Shown here: positions 54,050 to 64,000 of the stretch, piece after piece | Layout: each line of letters starts with the position of its first letter | How positions within the stretch are numbered: the first letter of the stretch is position 1 | Source of the DNA: Epiperipatus broadwayi | Taxonomy: Eukaryota > Onychophora > Udeonychophora > Euonychophora > Peripatidae | Assembly: GCA_028023455.1 (NCBI GenBank) | Contig: JAQFVV010012545.1 | Span: 2,376,001 to 2,440,000 of the forward strand | Length of the DNA stretch: 64,000 bases | Direction of reading: 5' to 3' | Notes under the pieces: generated by a model | Databases searched by the model: none | Seen by the model: only the letters and a program-made list of their open reading frames with translations | Told to the model about the DNA's origin: nothing | Translations under genes and position numbers: made by a program

Positions 54050-54905
54050 ATATATACTAAATGTCTAAATGATAAAGATGTACCAGATGATTGGAAGAAT
54101 GCAGTATTAATATTTAAAAAAAGTGATAAAGAAGATATTAGAAATTAAAGACCTATCAGCCTTTTATCAGTTTTATACAAAAATTTCACCAAGATAATTA
54201 CAACTCGTCTACAGAGAGCATTGCATTTCCACCAACTAAGAGAACAAGCTGAATTTAAAAGTGGTTTTAGTACAGTAGATCATCTCCAGGTATTGAGAGA
54301 AGTTATAGAAAGGACAAATGAATAAGAGTTGCCATTATGATTTAAATTTGTAGATTATGAAAAGGCATTTAATTTTATAAACATTTCTTCAGTGTTTAAA
54401 GCATTGGATCATCAAGGTATAGATCCAAGATATTTTCATATTTTAAAAAAATATTTATAAAAATGCAACAGCAACAATTAGATTACATAATGATACTATG
54501 AAAGTCAACATTGAAAAGGGTATAAGACATAGTGACTTTATATCTCCAAAACATTTTACAGTAGTGCTGCAAGAGGTATTTTGAGGATTAAAATGGGAAT
54601 CTGAAGGAGTGAAAGTAAATGGAGATTATTTAAGTCATTTAGATTTTTCTGATGGTGTAGTTGTTTTTGAAAATAATGCTTTAGATCTGCAGGAAATGTT
54701 GCAGGAATTATCATAGGAAAATAGGACTAAAGATAAATCTTAAAAAGACTAAAGTAATGTTCAATGGAATTTCTCAAAATATGAAAATAAAGATTAATTA
54801 TGATGAATTAGAAGAAGTTAACAGCTACAAATATCTTGGTCAGATTATTAATACAGATGGAAACATAATGGATGAAATTAATCATAGAATCACAGTTGGG
54901 TAGCC
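54050..54905 (+). mobile_element. Dead RTE element, 3' part
   Basis: It continues the RTE reading from [15 protein letters not shown] through [13 protein letters not shown], [34 protein letters not shown], the motif C region and [23 protein letters not shown]. Frame breaks and stops are frequent. Motif C reads FSDG instead of FxDD. Homology ends near 54905, so about the last 150 codons are missing. Confidence 0.85.
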
Positions 54906-55635
54906 ATTTTTAATTGTATGGATTCTTTGAGGTGAATCTGGGATGATGGAAAATCATTGTCATCAAATCCAAGTCAATATAAAATTTAAACAACTACAAT
55001 CAAAATATAAAAGATATGACCATGAGTATGAGGAGTGAGAGATCAACACAGAACTAACTATAAGTAAGTATAAGTTCATCAGCATTCCACAAAAGTCAAC
55101 AATAAAATCATCAGTCAATCTTGTGACTGGTTTTGAAATGGTCTGCTATAGATCAGGCTAATTATTTAGCCCTTACCAGCCTCAGGCAGATTATTTAAAC
55201 AATAATTTGAATGCATAAATGTAAGTGCTAAGCCATCAGAATATATACCAATAAAACCAATATTGCTGGGATTCTAAAACATATTGATCATCTTCAATGT
55301 TCTAGCCAATTATAAACATAATTTCTAATTAATTCTAAATAAAATATAGTGCATGGACTTTAAAAGATATACTCTCTGTGACAATCAGGAATCATCATAA
55401 ACTGATTTGTGTAAAACCAAGATTATCATCAACTGGTTGTCCATAAACACTAAATACAAATTCCTTTTATAGACCATTATGCATGAATCTCCCTCAGAAA
55501 CAAATGTAAACTTTATAACTGTTATTGTGAACAAGAGATATAATACAACATATATAATAATTTATATTTTAAATTGATTCAGAATTAATTAAATTCACTG
55601 GAATAATTTTAACAATGAAATATCAATTTATTAAT
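54906..55635. other. Unassigned spacer, possible decayed retrozyme relative
   Basis: At 55115-55145, TGACTGGTTTTGAAATGGTCTGC resembles the GAAACCGGTCTG part of the 16.4-kb HHR after CpG decay. The following GGCTAATTATTTAGCCC...GCTAAGCCA resembles its neighbourhood. The resemblance is weak. Confidence 0.3.
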
Positions 55636-55790
55636 AACAATTAAAATGAAATTAAGGTCTGCTGAGCATACCACAAATATAAATTTGGTATTCTGATTTT
55701 GATTAATACCATTGGCTATCACATTGTGATTTACAAATACATCAATAGGTTTACCTAAAACACACATATGTGCATTAAACAATTATAGAC
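55636..55790 (+). repeat. Short dispersed repeat shared with 41.89-42.03 kb
   Basis: AACAATTAAAATGAAATTAAGGTCTGCTGAG and TTCTGATTTTGATTAATA match the copy at 41886. Unknown family. Confidence 0.7.
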
Positions 55791-56147
55791 TGATAGTGGT
55801 AACAACAGTGTTATATAAGGTTTTTACTTATATGGTCGCTGGAAGGTGGTAAAATTGATGGAAAATAATATAGTGAGAGAAATGCAAGAAAATCTTAGAT
55901 TGGATAGGCATATAGTAGATAGTTTATTTGTAGTCACACAACTTACAGATATGGGTATGAATACAGGTAGAGTTATATATGATCATTATAGATATAGAGA
56001 AGACATACAATAGAGTAAATAGAAATAGATTATGGATAAGTTTAGTAAATTTGGGAATAGAGATTTTGTGATCCTTATTAAGAGATTGTATAAAAATAAT
56101 TCCTATATGTATCAATTAGGAAATATAGAATCAGACTTAAAAGTGGA

Positions 56148-56435
56148 GTGGGACTGACAGCCTATATTACCTATTTTGTTTTTATTATAATTGAAAAAAA
56201 TGAAGAGAGTGATAGAAAGACTAGAAAGATAGAGATACCATTAATAGATAGCAAGAGAGTGCATATATTATCAGTTCTTTTATTTGCTAATATCTTCTTG
56301 TGCACAGAAAGTAGAAAAGTTATGGATGTTATGCTGAAGATGTGCACAAGGGTGGGTAAAGAGATAGGGATTAAATTTAGTGAAGAAAAATCACAAGTAA
56401 TGATGATAAATGTTGGGGAAAGAGATGAAAAATAA
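56148..56435 (+). pseudogene. RT motif C region fragment of LINE family 2
   Basis: Of the 95 open codons, those from about residue 17 contain the RT stretch from RKIEIPLIDSKRVHILSVLLFAN to VGKEIGIKFSEEKSQVMMINVGERDEK. The catalytic FADD is altered to FANIF by a small deletion, so RT activity is lost. The ORF's first residue is not an ATG start of a gene; the frame simply opens here. Confidence 0.65.
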
Positions 56436-57114
56436 TTTTTATTGGGGGTATAACTATTTGGGAGTCATCTTAAATAATCAGAGAAATTGCTTGCAAGAAT
56501 GGGAAAAAAATTTGATAAATAAAACAAAGAAATGAGAGGGGCTGATAAAGGAATTAGTAGTATTTTCATAAAATAAATATGATATAGAAAGATTTGTATG
56601 AGAGTGGCAGTAGCAGGTTTAACTCATGGTGATGATATGTGTTAATAGATGGATGTTAGATTACTTAAAAAATACAAAGAGAAGTAGGAAGTTAAGTTAT
56701 GCATTAGCTGCAAAGTATGTATGGCAAAGGAGGCAATTCAAGGGGATACAAGGGATGCAAAATGTAAAATGAAAATATTCAGTAGATTGCAATTTATGAA
56801 TAAGAGACTAGCCAAAATAGTATTTAATTGGGCTATCACTGAAGAACAGACACTAAGATGGTAAAAAAGCTTGTACAGTACACAGAAGATTTGGATAAAG
56901 ATGACGTTATGTCAATATACTTGTACAAAGGATGGGATGATTGTGTTAGGAGAATTGTTGAGTATTATAGTGACAAAGAATAAGATAGAAGAATAGATTC
57001 ATGGAGTGTAAAAAGAGTTTAAATATATTTAGAAGTAAACAGGATATTGGGTGTGAGTTAATTTACATACTGTTTAAGGCTTGAACAGGATCATTAGCAA
57101 CAAGGGAATGTACA

Positions 57115-57215
57115 CATAAGTGGAAAAATGTAGCTGATTTACTCTGCAAATTATGTAAGGTAGGCATGGAAAATATTAGGCATCTGCTAATTGAATGTAA
57201 ATGCTTATAAGCAGA
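57115..57215 (+). pseudogene. CCHC zinc-binding region of LINE family 2
   Basis: LCKLCKVGMENIRHLLIECKC shows C-x2-C-x8-H-x4-C. In LINEs this C-terminal motif binds nucleic acid. It is embedded in a frame broken on both sides. Confidence 0.65.
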
Positions 57216-57693
57216 AAGGGTACAAATAATGAAGTTGTGGGTGAATCAATATAGACAAAGTGATTATACAGACAGTGGGTTCTTGGTTTTTATGCTGGGT
57301 TTGGAAAAAAATAAGGAAGATCTAGATATAAAGGCTATAGAGTGGATAAAGATAATATTGTGGAAATGGGATGGAGTAGGATAGAGAAAAACTGGAAAAA
57401 AACATAGGGTGGTGAATGGAAAGGGAAGATAAGGTGTTTAACAGGTTTCTCTGAAAATAGTGGCTGAGAGATTCCTGACTCTGATAAAGGAAAAACCTTA
57501 GTGCATTGCATCACGACATCATATGTGATTTATTGGAAAATTATATTTTAAAAAGATCCACGTATTGGATGAAAACTGGTTCAATAAAATATTTATTATT
57601 TTTAATTAGTTATATAATTTCAATTGAATTGAAATAATTTTTAATGACCAAGTTATAAGAATAGGTCTGGCCAGGGAAGTATCAGACTTTCCT

Positions 57694-59412
57694 GTGGCCA
57701 TACATACAAAAAAAAATTGGTTATTTTCTCATCCCTGGTGTTCGCCTCAAAATGTCGCTACTTCTAGGTCAATTCCTAGAAATATTCCATTTCACTGGCC
57801 TTCACCCAACAAAAGAGAAAATTTTCTACATTATAAATGCAGAAAAGAGTCCTCACGTTATGTTGGATGGAGGCGGTGGCAGCGACAGAAGCCAACACAA
57901 ATGAGACTTCTTTCTATGATAAAACACAGAAAGAGTTCCCAATGGCTGCTGGTTATGGCTTTTTTTTTCTATGTTAAAAGCAAAGAGGAAGAAATGTCTT
58001 GATTGGCTGCCGTAGTAGTTGATTTTGTTCATCATTTTCTCGTAATAGTAGAATATCTATTTTCTCTGTAGTTTCGTGTGTGTATTTGAAGCAGTCATAG
58101 TTTTATAAAATTTGATGAGATGTCTATGTTTTTAATGTGTTGTAACTTACTTTACTGTTGTAAGTTTAGTAATAATGTCCCAAAGATTACATTATGAATG
58201 GGTAACCCTCAATAATTGCTTTTAAGGGTGCAAAATGGAAAAAATTTCAAGGATCATGCAAAAAGTACTGTTTTCATGAGAATTCGTCCGTGACCAGTTA
58301 CTTTTGCTATATATATATATGCACAAACAAAAACAACCCAGTGTCTAATTATTAGGAATTACTTGTCCAAAAAAGAAAATTAGTCGGGTATTATTATTTT
58401 TTGTTACATTTATTATTTCAAAATAAGATTAGTTTTTATATCTACACACTAACAAAAACAACCCAGTTCCTGCTTAATTACTGTCTTAAAAAAAAGAAAA
58501 GAAAGCAAATTCAATGGGGTTTGGTTTTTTTCAATGGAGTATTTGAATTACGGTATTTTTTTTATATATACACACAAGATTTACCAAAAAAAAAAAAAAA
58601 GAAACCCACTTTCTGATTAATTACTGTCAAAAGAAATGCAAATTAGTTGGCTATCATTTTTAAATTTAGTATTTCAATAACAGTACTTTTTTTATGTAGA
58701 CAGAGTTAACAAAAACAACCCACGTTCTGATTCATTACTGTCCCCCTCAAAAAAAAAGAAAACGGAAATTAGTCAGATATCATTTTTCAATTGAGTCTTT
58801 CAGTGATGGTTCTTACTAATAGTAGTCGGATGTCAATTCTAAATTGTAGTATATAAATGACATTACTTTTGATAGATTTAGAATTAAGTATTGCTTTTTT
58901 AATAAAAATAATTGATTTTTACTCTTGACCAAAAATACCGTAACTTTAAAAAAAGACACACATAAAGTCCAAAAAAAATGAGAAAAAGTCCCGTAACTTT
59001 AAAGACCCACACACAAACTAAAAAACAATCTAAGATTAATAAACATTGACTTATTATGTCTTGCTTTTGAATAAAAGTATTTATTTACTCTTGCAAAAAA
59101 AAAAAAAGACCAGTAACTTTAAAGAGACACACATAAAGTCCCCCCCAAAAAGTTAGAAAAACACCGTAACTTTAAAAAGACACACACAAACTCAAAAACA
59201 AGATAAGATTAATAAACATTTACAAAAATGAAAAAACTAACATCATATAATAGTATTAGCTAGTAGAATATTTTATTACAAATCTAAGAAATCAGATCTT
59301 TTTAGATCAAATCGATCATTTAGGTCCGGCCCCAGAATCGTTATATGTATATGTTTTTGATTAGCATCAATGCCATCCCGTGGTGAACACCAGGGATGAG
59401 AAAACAACCAAA
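57694..59412. repeat. A-rich tandem repeat region with inverted ends
   Basis: GGTTATTTTCTCATCCCTGG (57718) recurs inverted at 59387-59412 (CCAGGGATGAGAAAACAACC), bracketing 1.7 kb. Inside, about four units of 90-120 bp based on ACAAAAACAACCCA...TGATTAATTACTGTC...AAATTAGTCGG lie at 58325-58810. Two units of about 170 bp based on CCGTAACTTTAAA and GACACACATAAAGTCC lie at 58929-59221. An open frame at 57694-58002 shows no domain. This may be one unclassified element. Confidence 0.5.
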
Positions 59413-59678
59413 AAATTAATGCATGATAATAATAGTTAAAAAATAGAGCTTTTTTTTTTGGGAATCGTCTGTTATTTTAATAGCAAAAGTTTTTCATTTC
59501 TTTCTTGATTACATTGTTACATCATTGTAAAATCAATGGACTGATTCTAGAAAATATATTTACAATATATACATATTTGCAAAGAGCACAAGTGTATGAT
59601 GTACTTTTTAATGACATTGTAGAAATCATTTTTCATCATTTAACAGTTTAATGGTAATATATAATTCTCATAGATGAG

Positions 59679-59697
59679 CTTTTTCTTTTTGCTACAG
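59679..59697 (+). promoter_or_regulatory. Possible 3' splice acceptor just upstream of the RTE ORF
   Basis: A pyrimidine run TTTTTCTTTTTGCTACAG ends at 59697, in the open frame of the RTE ORF. It could join the ORF to an upstream exon, which would explain the missing ATG. No upstream exon is identified, so this is a prediction only. Confidence 0.3.
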
Positions 59698-59714
59698 GAA
59701 TAATTTTAAAAATA

Positions 59715-62504
59715 TTGATTCAGTACAGGACGACTTTTTATTTAGGTACTTACAACTACAGATCACTTTCAAGTGAAGGAAGATTACAAGAATTAGAAGA
59801 AGAACTGTCATATATTAAATGGGACATTATTGGACTTTGTGAAGTTAGAAGAAAAGGAGAAGAAACAATTGATTTAAAAAGTGGACATATACTCTATTAT
59901 AAAGGCACACATATTGGAAATACAAGTGGAGTAGGATTCATTATAAATAAAAAGTGGAAGAACAATATTGTGGAGATTGATGGTGTATTGGACAGAGTGG
60001 CAAGATTAGTTATACAACTTAATAGCAGATACCAAATGCAGATAATTCAGGTTTATGCCCCAACAAGTTCTCATAGTGATGAAGTAGTAGAAGATTTTTA
60101 TATGGATGTACAAAAGGCTTTTGATCAGAGTAAACAACATTTTAAAATTGTTATGGGACACATTAATGCTAGAATTGGTAGACAAATGAAAGATGAAATT
60201 GCTGTAGGTAATTTTGGTTATGGTAATAGAAATGAGAGAGGACATAGACTTGTGGAGTTTGCAGAAAAAGAAAAACTTTATATTATGAATTCATTTTTTG
60301 AGAAAAATGTTAAAAGGAAATGGACATGGAAGCATCCAAATGAAGGTACAGCAGAATTGGATTATATTTTGACTAACAGAAAATACATATTTCAAGATTG
60401 TAATGTTCTTAATAAATTTAACACAGGAAGTGATCATCGATTAGTAAGGTGTAAGTTACGTGTTAATGTAAAACTAGAAAGACAAAAATTATTAAGAAAA
60501 ACAATATTTACAGTTGATATTCCTAATCTTCAGAAACATTCTAATGAATTTAAATTAGAACTTACAAATAGGTTTCAAGTGTTAGGAGATTTTGAACATG
60601 ATACAGATTTGAATGAAATTAATATGAAAATAACTGATACACTTTTAAAAACTGCAACAAACATAGCTGGTAGAAAAAAGCAGCAATTGACTAATAAAAT
60701 TTCTACTGAGACTAGAGAATTTATGAAGAAAAGAAGGAATATGAAGATATACAAAAATGATGTATTAAAAAGAATTGAATATCTCGAATTTTGTAAAATG
60801 GTACGGAAAAGAGTTGAAAATGATATAAGAAAATATAAATGTGAAATAGCAAGGAAAGCTGTAGAAGAAAATAAAAGTCTCAAAAATGTTAAACAACATT
60901 TTGGTATTGGTAGGAAATTTATATCTGCAATAAGAAAAAAAGATGGAATTATTACTAAAAAGAGAGATGACATCATGAAATTGGTAGAAGATTTTTATCA
61001 AGAATTATATAGTAATAAAAAACAAGTACCTCCTATATCTATTACATCTTCCGAATTGCCCAGAATTTTAAATGAAGAAGTGAGACATGCAATTAAGTGT
61101 ATGAAGAAAGGAAAGGCTCCAGGAAATGATGGAATTATAATTGATATATTAAAAGAAGCAGGTGAAGAAATAGAAACAATTTTAGCAAAGTTATATACCA
61201 AATGTCTAAATGATAAAGATGTACCGGAAGATTGGAAGAATGCAATAATAATATTAATATTTAAAAAAGGTGATAAAGAAGATATTAGAAATTACAGACC
61301 TATCAGCCTTTTATCAGTTTTATATAAAATTTTTACCAAGATAATTACAACTCGTCTACAGAGAACTTTGGATTTCCACCAACCAAGAGAACAAGCTGGA
61401 TTTAAAAGTGGTTTTAGTACAATAGATCATATCCAGGTATTAAGAGAAGTCATAGAAAGAACAAACGAATATGAGTTGTCATTATGTTTTGGATTTGTAG
61501 ATTATGAAAAGGCATTCGATTCTATACACATTTCTTCAGTGATTAAAGCATTGGATCAAGGTATAGATCCAGGATATTGTCATATTTTAAAGAATATTTA
61601 TAAAAATGCAACAGCAACAATTAGATTACATAATGATACTGGAAAAATCAACATTGAGAAAGGTGTAAGACAAGGTGACTCCATATCTCCAAAACTCTTT
61701 ACAGCAGTGCTGCAAGAAGTATTTTGTGGATTAAAATGGGAAACTAAAGGAGTGAAAGTAAATGGAGAGTATTTAAGTCATTTAGATTTCACAGATGATG
61801 TAGTTGTTTTTGCAAATAATGCGTCAGAGCTGCAGGAAATGTTGCAGGAGTTAGCAGATGAAAGTAGAAAAGTAGGACTAAAGATAAATGTAAAAAAGAC
61901 TAAAGTAATGTTTAATCGATTTGCTCAAAATATGAAAATAAAGATTGATTATGAAGAATTAGAAGAAGTTAACAGTTACAAATACCTTGGTCAGATTATT
62001 AATACAGATGGAAACATAATGGAGGAAATTAATCATAGAATTAAACTTGGTTGGAGTGCTTTTGGTAGAAATAACTTGATACTAAAAGGAAATATGCCTA
62101 TGTGTTTGAAAAGGATGGTTTTTAACAAATGTGTTTTACCAGTTCTTACTTATGAATCTGAGACTTGGACACTTAATAGAAGAACAATACAGAGATTTCA
62201 GACCACTCAGAGGAGTATGGAGAGATGTATGTTGGGAGTAACAAGAAGAGATCGAAAACGCAATGTATGGGTAAGACAACAAACAGGTGTTACTGACCTT
62301 ATTGAAAAAATTAAAAGATTGAAATGGAGTTGGGCTGGACATATTGCTAGAAGAGATGATAATAGATGGACAATTGAAATTTTAAACTGGATTCCAAGAG
62401 ATTGTAAAAGACCCAGAAAGAGACCACATGTGAGATGGATGGATGAAATAAGAAAATGTGCAGGGGTGTTGTGGAGAAGAGAAGCTAAAGATCGGAGAAG
62501 ATAG
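59715..62504 (+). CDS. RTE endonuclease/reverse transcriptase, long ORF with inactivating changes
   Basis: 929 codons are open. Domains: an APE-type endonuclease at residues 10-245, a linker to about 410, RT at about 440-730 and a C-terminal domain to 929. Visible endonuclease residues are N14 (TYNYRSL), E43 (LCEVRRKG), the motif normally GDFNA reading GHINA at 148-152, and SDH at 239-241. RT blocks are KGKAPGNDG (465), NYRPISLLS (525), [10 protein letters not shown] (594), [13 protein letters not shown] (650) and FTDD (692-695). [16 protein letters not shown] (870) is the RTE C-terminal block. The first codon used here is TTG; no in-frame ATG precedes residue 111, and a stop lies at 59655. 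The TAG at 62502 stands where RTE proteins have the Trp of DRxxW; 15 more codons stay open after it. Asp149 to His should damage the endonuclease. The protein belongs to the RTE clade with high certainty; autonomous activity is unlikely. Confidence 0.85.
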   Translation: MIQYRTTFYLGTYNYRSLSSEGRLQELEEELSYIKWDIIGLCEVRRKGEETIDLKSGHILYYKGTHIGNTSGVGFIINKKWKNNIVEIDGVLDRVARLVIQLNSRYQMQIIQVYAPTSSHSDEVVEDFYMDVQKAFDQSKQHFKIVMGHINARIGRQMKDEIAVGNFGYGNRNERGHRLVEFAEKEKLYIMNSFFEKNVKRKWTWKHPNEGTAELDYILTNRKYIFQDCNVLNKFNTGSDHRLVRCKLRVNVKLERQKLLRKTIFTVDIPNLQKHSNEFKLELTNRFQVLGDFEHDTDLNEINMKITDTLLKTATNIAGRKKQQLTNKISTETREFMKKRRNMKIYKNDVLKRIEYLEFCKMVRKRVENDIRKYKCEIARKAVEENKSLKNVKQHFGIGRKFISAIRKKDGIITKKRDDIMKLVEDFYQELYSNKKQVPPISITSSELPRILNEEVRHAIKCMKKGKAPGNDGIIIDILKEAGEEIETILAKLYTKCLNDKDVPEDWKNAIIILIFKKGDKEDIRNYRPISLLSVLYKIFTKIITTRLQRTLDFHQPREQAGFKSGFSTIDHIQVLREVIERTNEYELSLCFGFVDYEKAFDSIHISSVIKALDQGIDPGYCHILKNIYKNATATIRLHNDTGKINIEKGVRQGDSISPKLFTAVLQEVFCGLKWETKGVKVNGEYLSHLDFTDDVVVFANNASELQEMLQELADESRKVGLKINVKKTKVMFNRFAQNMKIKIDYEELEEVNSYKYLGQIINTDGNIMEEINHRIKLGWSAFGRNNLILKGNMPMCLKRMVFNKCVLPVLTYESETWTLNRRTIQRFQTTQRSMERCMLGVTRRDRKRNVWVRQQTGVTDLIEKIKRLKWSWAGHIARRDDNRWTIEILNWIPRDCKRPRKRPHVRWMDEIRKCAGVLWRREAKDRRR

Positions 62505-62569
62505 ATTAAACTTGGAGAGATCTTCATTCTGCAGTGGATTGATAATGGTTGATGATGATGATGACAGAA

Positions 62570-63315
62570 AATAATTAATTAAGACCCAATCTTCAATGAG
62601 TGGATCATTCATATATTTAAGACCGGTTCTTCAATTAGTCTTGGATTATTACAACCCTATCTAATAAACATATAAATTTTATATTTATACTTTATATATG
62701 TAATACAATAAATATAAAATATTTAATATGATAGCTTTTTTAAAAATAATTATGTGCCTATATTTTAATTAATTCATCAAATTTTCTATTGATTTCAATC
62801 CTGGTTAAAAATTATTTATTTTCATTATATTATGAGATGATTACCATGCACGAATTAGTGAGAGGTAAAGTGGTAAACTCTAGAACTTAAGGCTCAAAGA
62901 TTGCTGCTCAAGTATGTTATTTGCACTGCTCAAATTTTGAACTCCTAAACAGGAAACAACTCATTCAATATATTAGAAAGCTGCAAAATACTAGAGAGTA
63001 GGTAAACAAGAAGAGTATGACCTGTGATAATCCCAATAAAGAATGTGCTTTTGAGTAGTCTAAGGTATAAAACTGTCACAATTTAATATATACTACCTAA
63101 TTTCTTGCTAAGCACACATTTTAAAACAATTACATTAGATAAATATATTATTATCACCTATCATTTATTAGACTAGAGATTATATAATTTTTAGTCTAAA
63201 TGCAAACTTTAAAATGTCTAACTTAATAAATTATTATTAATAACTAAAAAGTAAATTTGAGATTAAAGTAACACAATTGATTATGACAAATATAGGACAA
63301 AGATAATGAAGAAGT
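62570..63315. other. Unassigned AT-rich spacer
   Basis: AAGACCCAATCTTCAATGAGT and AAGACCGGTTCTTCAATTAGT at 62580 and 62620 form a small diverged tandem. Nothing else is recognised. Confidence 0.45.
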
Positions 63316-63317
63316 CA

Positions 63318-63606
63318 CAAAGGCAAAATTCTCCATACAGTAGCATCACTTGGTGCAAGCCAAAGTAATCAATGGATGCAGGAAGGTTTTTGCATAGAAT
63401 CCCTATTTCATCCAATAACCCCATTCTAATAAATAAATAAATAAATGGGGATACTGGATAAGTAGGCATTGAATAGGGATTTTATATAAAACCTTCCTGC
63501 ATCCATTCATTACTCTGGCTAGCACTGAGTGGTGCTTACTCTATGGAGAGTTTTACCACTGTGAAAAACAGCTTGTGCAAACATAAAAAATGGTTATCAC
63601 GTGATG
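63318..63606. mobile_element. MITE/foldback element, copy 2
   Basis: The left arm (CAAAATTCTCCATACAGTAGC to AATCCCTATTTCATCC) is found inverted in the right arm (GGATAAGTAGGCATTGAATAGGGAT to CTATGGAGAGTTTTACCAC). The arms are about 100-110 bp with mismatches and a central (AAAT)n segment. The part after the right arm (ACAGCTTGTGCAAACATAAAAAATGG) is shared with the 31.6-kb copy. There is no ORF. Confidence 0.7.
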
Positions 63607-64000
63607 TTTGATAGTTTAATAATGAAGAAGTGTGACATATTTCATATTGAACCTGTAGTATTTTGTAAAAATATGTACATTGATATCAAGTATAAGTTTT
63701 GTACTTCAAAAAAAGTTAAGAAAATATTAGAGAAATATATTTATTCTTTGTTAAATTGCTAACTGATAAATGTTAAATTTAATTAATGACTAAATTTATG
63801 TATTTGCGATAAGAACATTGTGTTCGATAAGTGCCAAGAAATATTTGCTAATTACAAATATTTCTTGATACAATATGAATTAATTGTATGCATAATTAAA
63901 AACACAAAGAAGAATTCAAGACTGATAACATCAAGGATGAACCTTGGATTGCCGGATGCCAACTCAGGACTATAAATAGTTTGAGCAAGAAAATGCATTG
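63607..64000. other. Unassigned spacer to the window end
   Basis: Nothing is recognised. AAGAAATATTTGCTAATTAC and ACAAATATTTCTTG at 63837-63869 form a small hairpin. Confidence 0.4.

Larger units (their letters stand above)
55790..57440 (+). mobile_element. Degenerate non-LTR retrotransposon of a second family
   Basis: Plus-strand translation in shifting frames gives RT blocks: MENNIVREMQENLRLDRHIVDSLF near 55.87 kb; a DIEKTYNRVNRNRLW-type motif A near 56.0 kb; LIKRLYKNNSYMYQLGN; LPILFLL; an FANIF motif C; a GIKFSEEKSQVMMINVG region; and YLGVILNNQRNCLQEWEKNL. A C-terminal CKLCKVGMENIRHLLIEC near 57.15 kb is a CCHC zinc-binding motif typical of several LINE clades. It lacks an endonuclease and is unlike the RTE copies. 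Clade undetermined. Confidence 0.75.
59658..62566 (+). mobile_element. RTE-type non-LTR retrotransposon, nearly full-length
   Basis: It contains one long ORF followed 40 bp later by a (TGATGA)n tail at 62549-62566, the RTE hallmark. Homology to the dead copies begins at about 59729, so the 5' end is at or just before the ORF and probably truncated. The frame is open from 59658. Confidence 0.85.

Noticed and set aside
57694-58002. A 102-aa open frame as a host gene
   Set aside because: It has no recognisable domain, sits inside a repeat region with inverted ends and has no supporting splice or polyadenylation signal.
60006-61201. Minus-strand ORFs of 67-133 aa inside the RTE element
   Set aside because: They lie entirely antisense to the 929-codon RTE frame and have low-complexity hydrophobic content.

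Overview
The window is strongly AT-rich eukaryotic DNA with no recognisable multi-exon host gene. Nearly everything identifiable is a transposable element or tandem repeat: RTE-type and other non-LTR retrotransposons, at least three families of Penelope-like elements (PLEs) with GIY-YIG endonucleases, LTR retrotransposons, tRNA-derived SINEs, foldback/MITE-like elements, and repeats carrying hammerhead ribozyme (HHR) motifs. This mixture suggests an AT-rich invertebrate animal. A cephalopod or another lophotrochozoan or arthropod is possible, but the sequence does not decide the taxon.

Layout. 0.96-1.9 kb: a 434-bp tandem repeat with a minus-strand HHR in each unit (retrozyme-like). 1.9-7.7 kb: a minus-strand LTR retrotransposon with a frameshifted gag and no pol. 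8.1-9.1 and 12.0-12.9 kb: PLE copies. 15.2-17.2 kb: a dead minus-strand RTE element carrying an insertion with a second HHR. 17.2-18.4 kb: about 17 tandem 70-bp tRNA-like units. 18.9-23.5 kb: a tRNA-related repeat family, two loci of which are long hairpins. 25.2-25.9 kb: a large palindrome made of PLE-end repeats. 26.6-28.2 kb: a probable solo LTR. 31.6 kb: a MITE. 32.2-33.1 kb: a second PLE family. 34.2 kb: a small Cys4 zinc-ribbon ORF, the best candidate for a non-transposon coding exon. 34.8-41.9 kb: a PLE cluster. 44.9-45.7 kb: a third PLE family.

46.4-54.9 kb: a dead RTE element split by an LTR retrotransposon of about 6.2 kb. That element has 2.2-kb LTRs, and its non-coding internal region is mostly a 1-kb foldback. 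One LTR carries 22 bases of Illumina adapter, and the two LTRs differ in a mosaic way, so this locus needs an assembly check. 55.8-57.4 kb: a degenerate second LINE family. 57.7-59.4 kb: A-rich tandem repeats. 59.7-62.6 kb: the only long ORF, an almost intact RTE endonuclease/reverse transcriptase. It has no ATG, a catalytic Asp changed to His and a late nonsense codon. 63.3 kb: a second MITE copy.

The most interesting material is RNA-structural. Two diverged repeat copies share a type I HHR fold although their stem sequences differ. Three PLE families carry an HHR-like core near their termini. One PLE family has a class-II tRNA-like module in its 3' region, and there is a tandem satellite of tRNA-like units.
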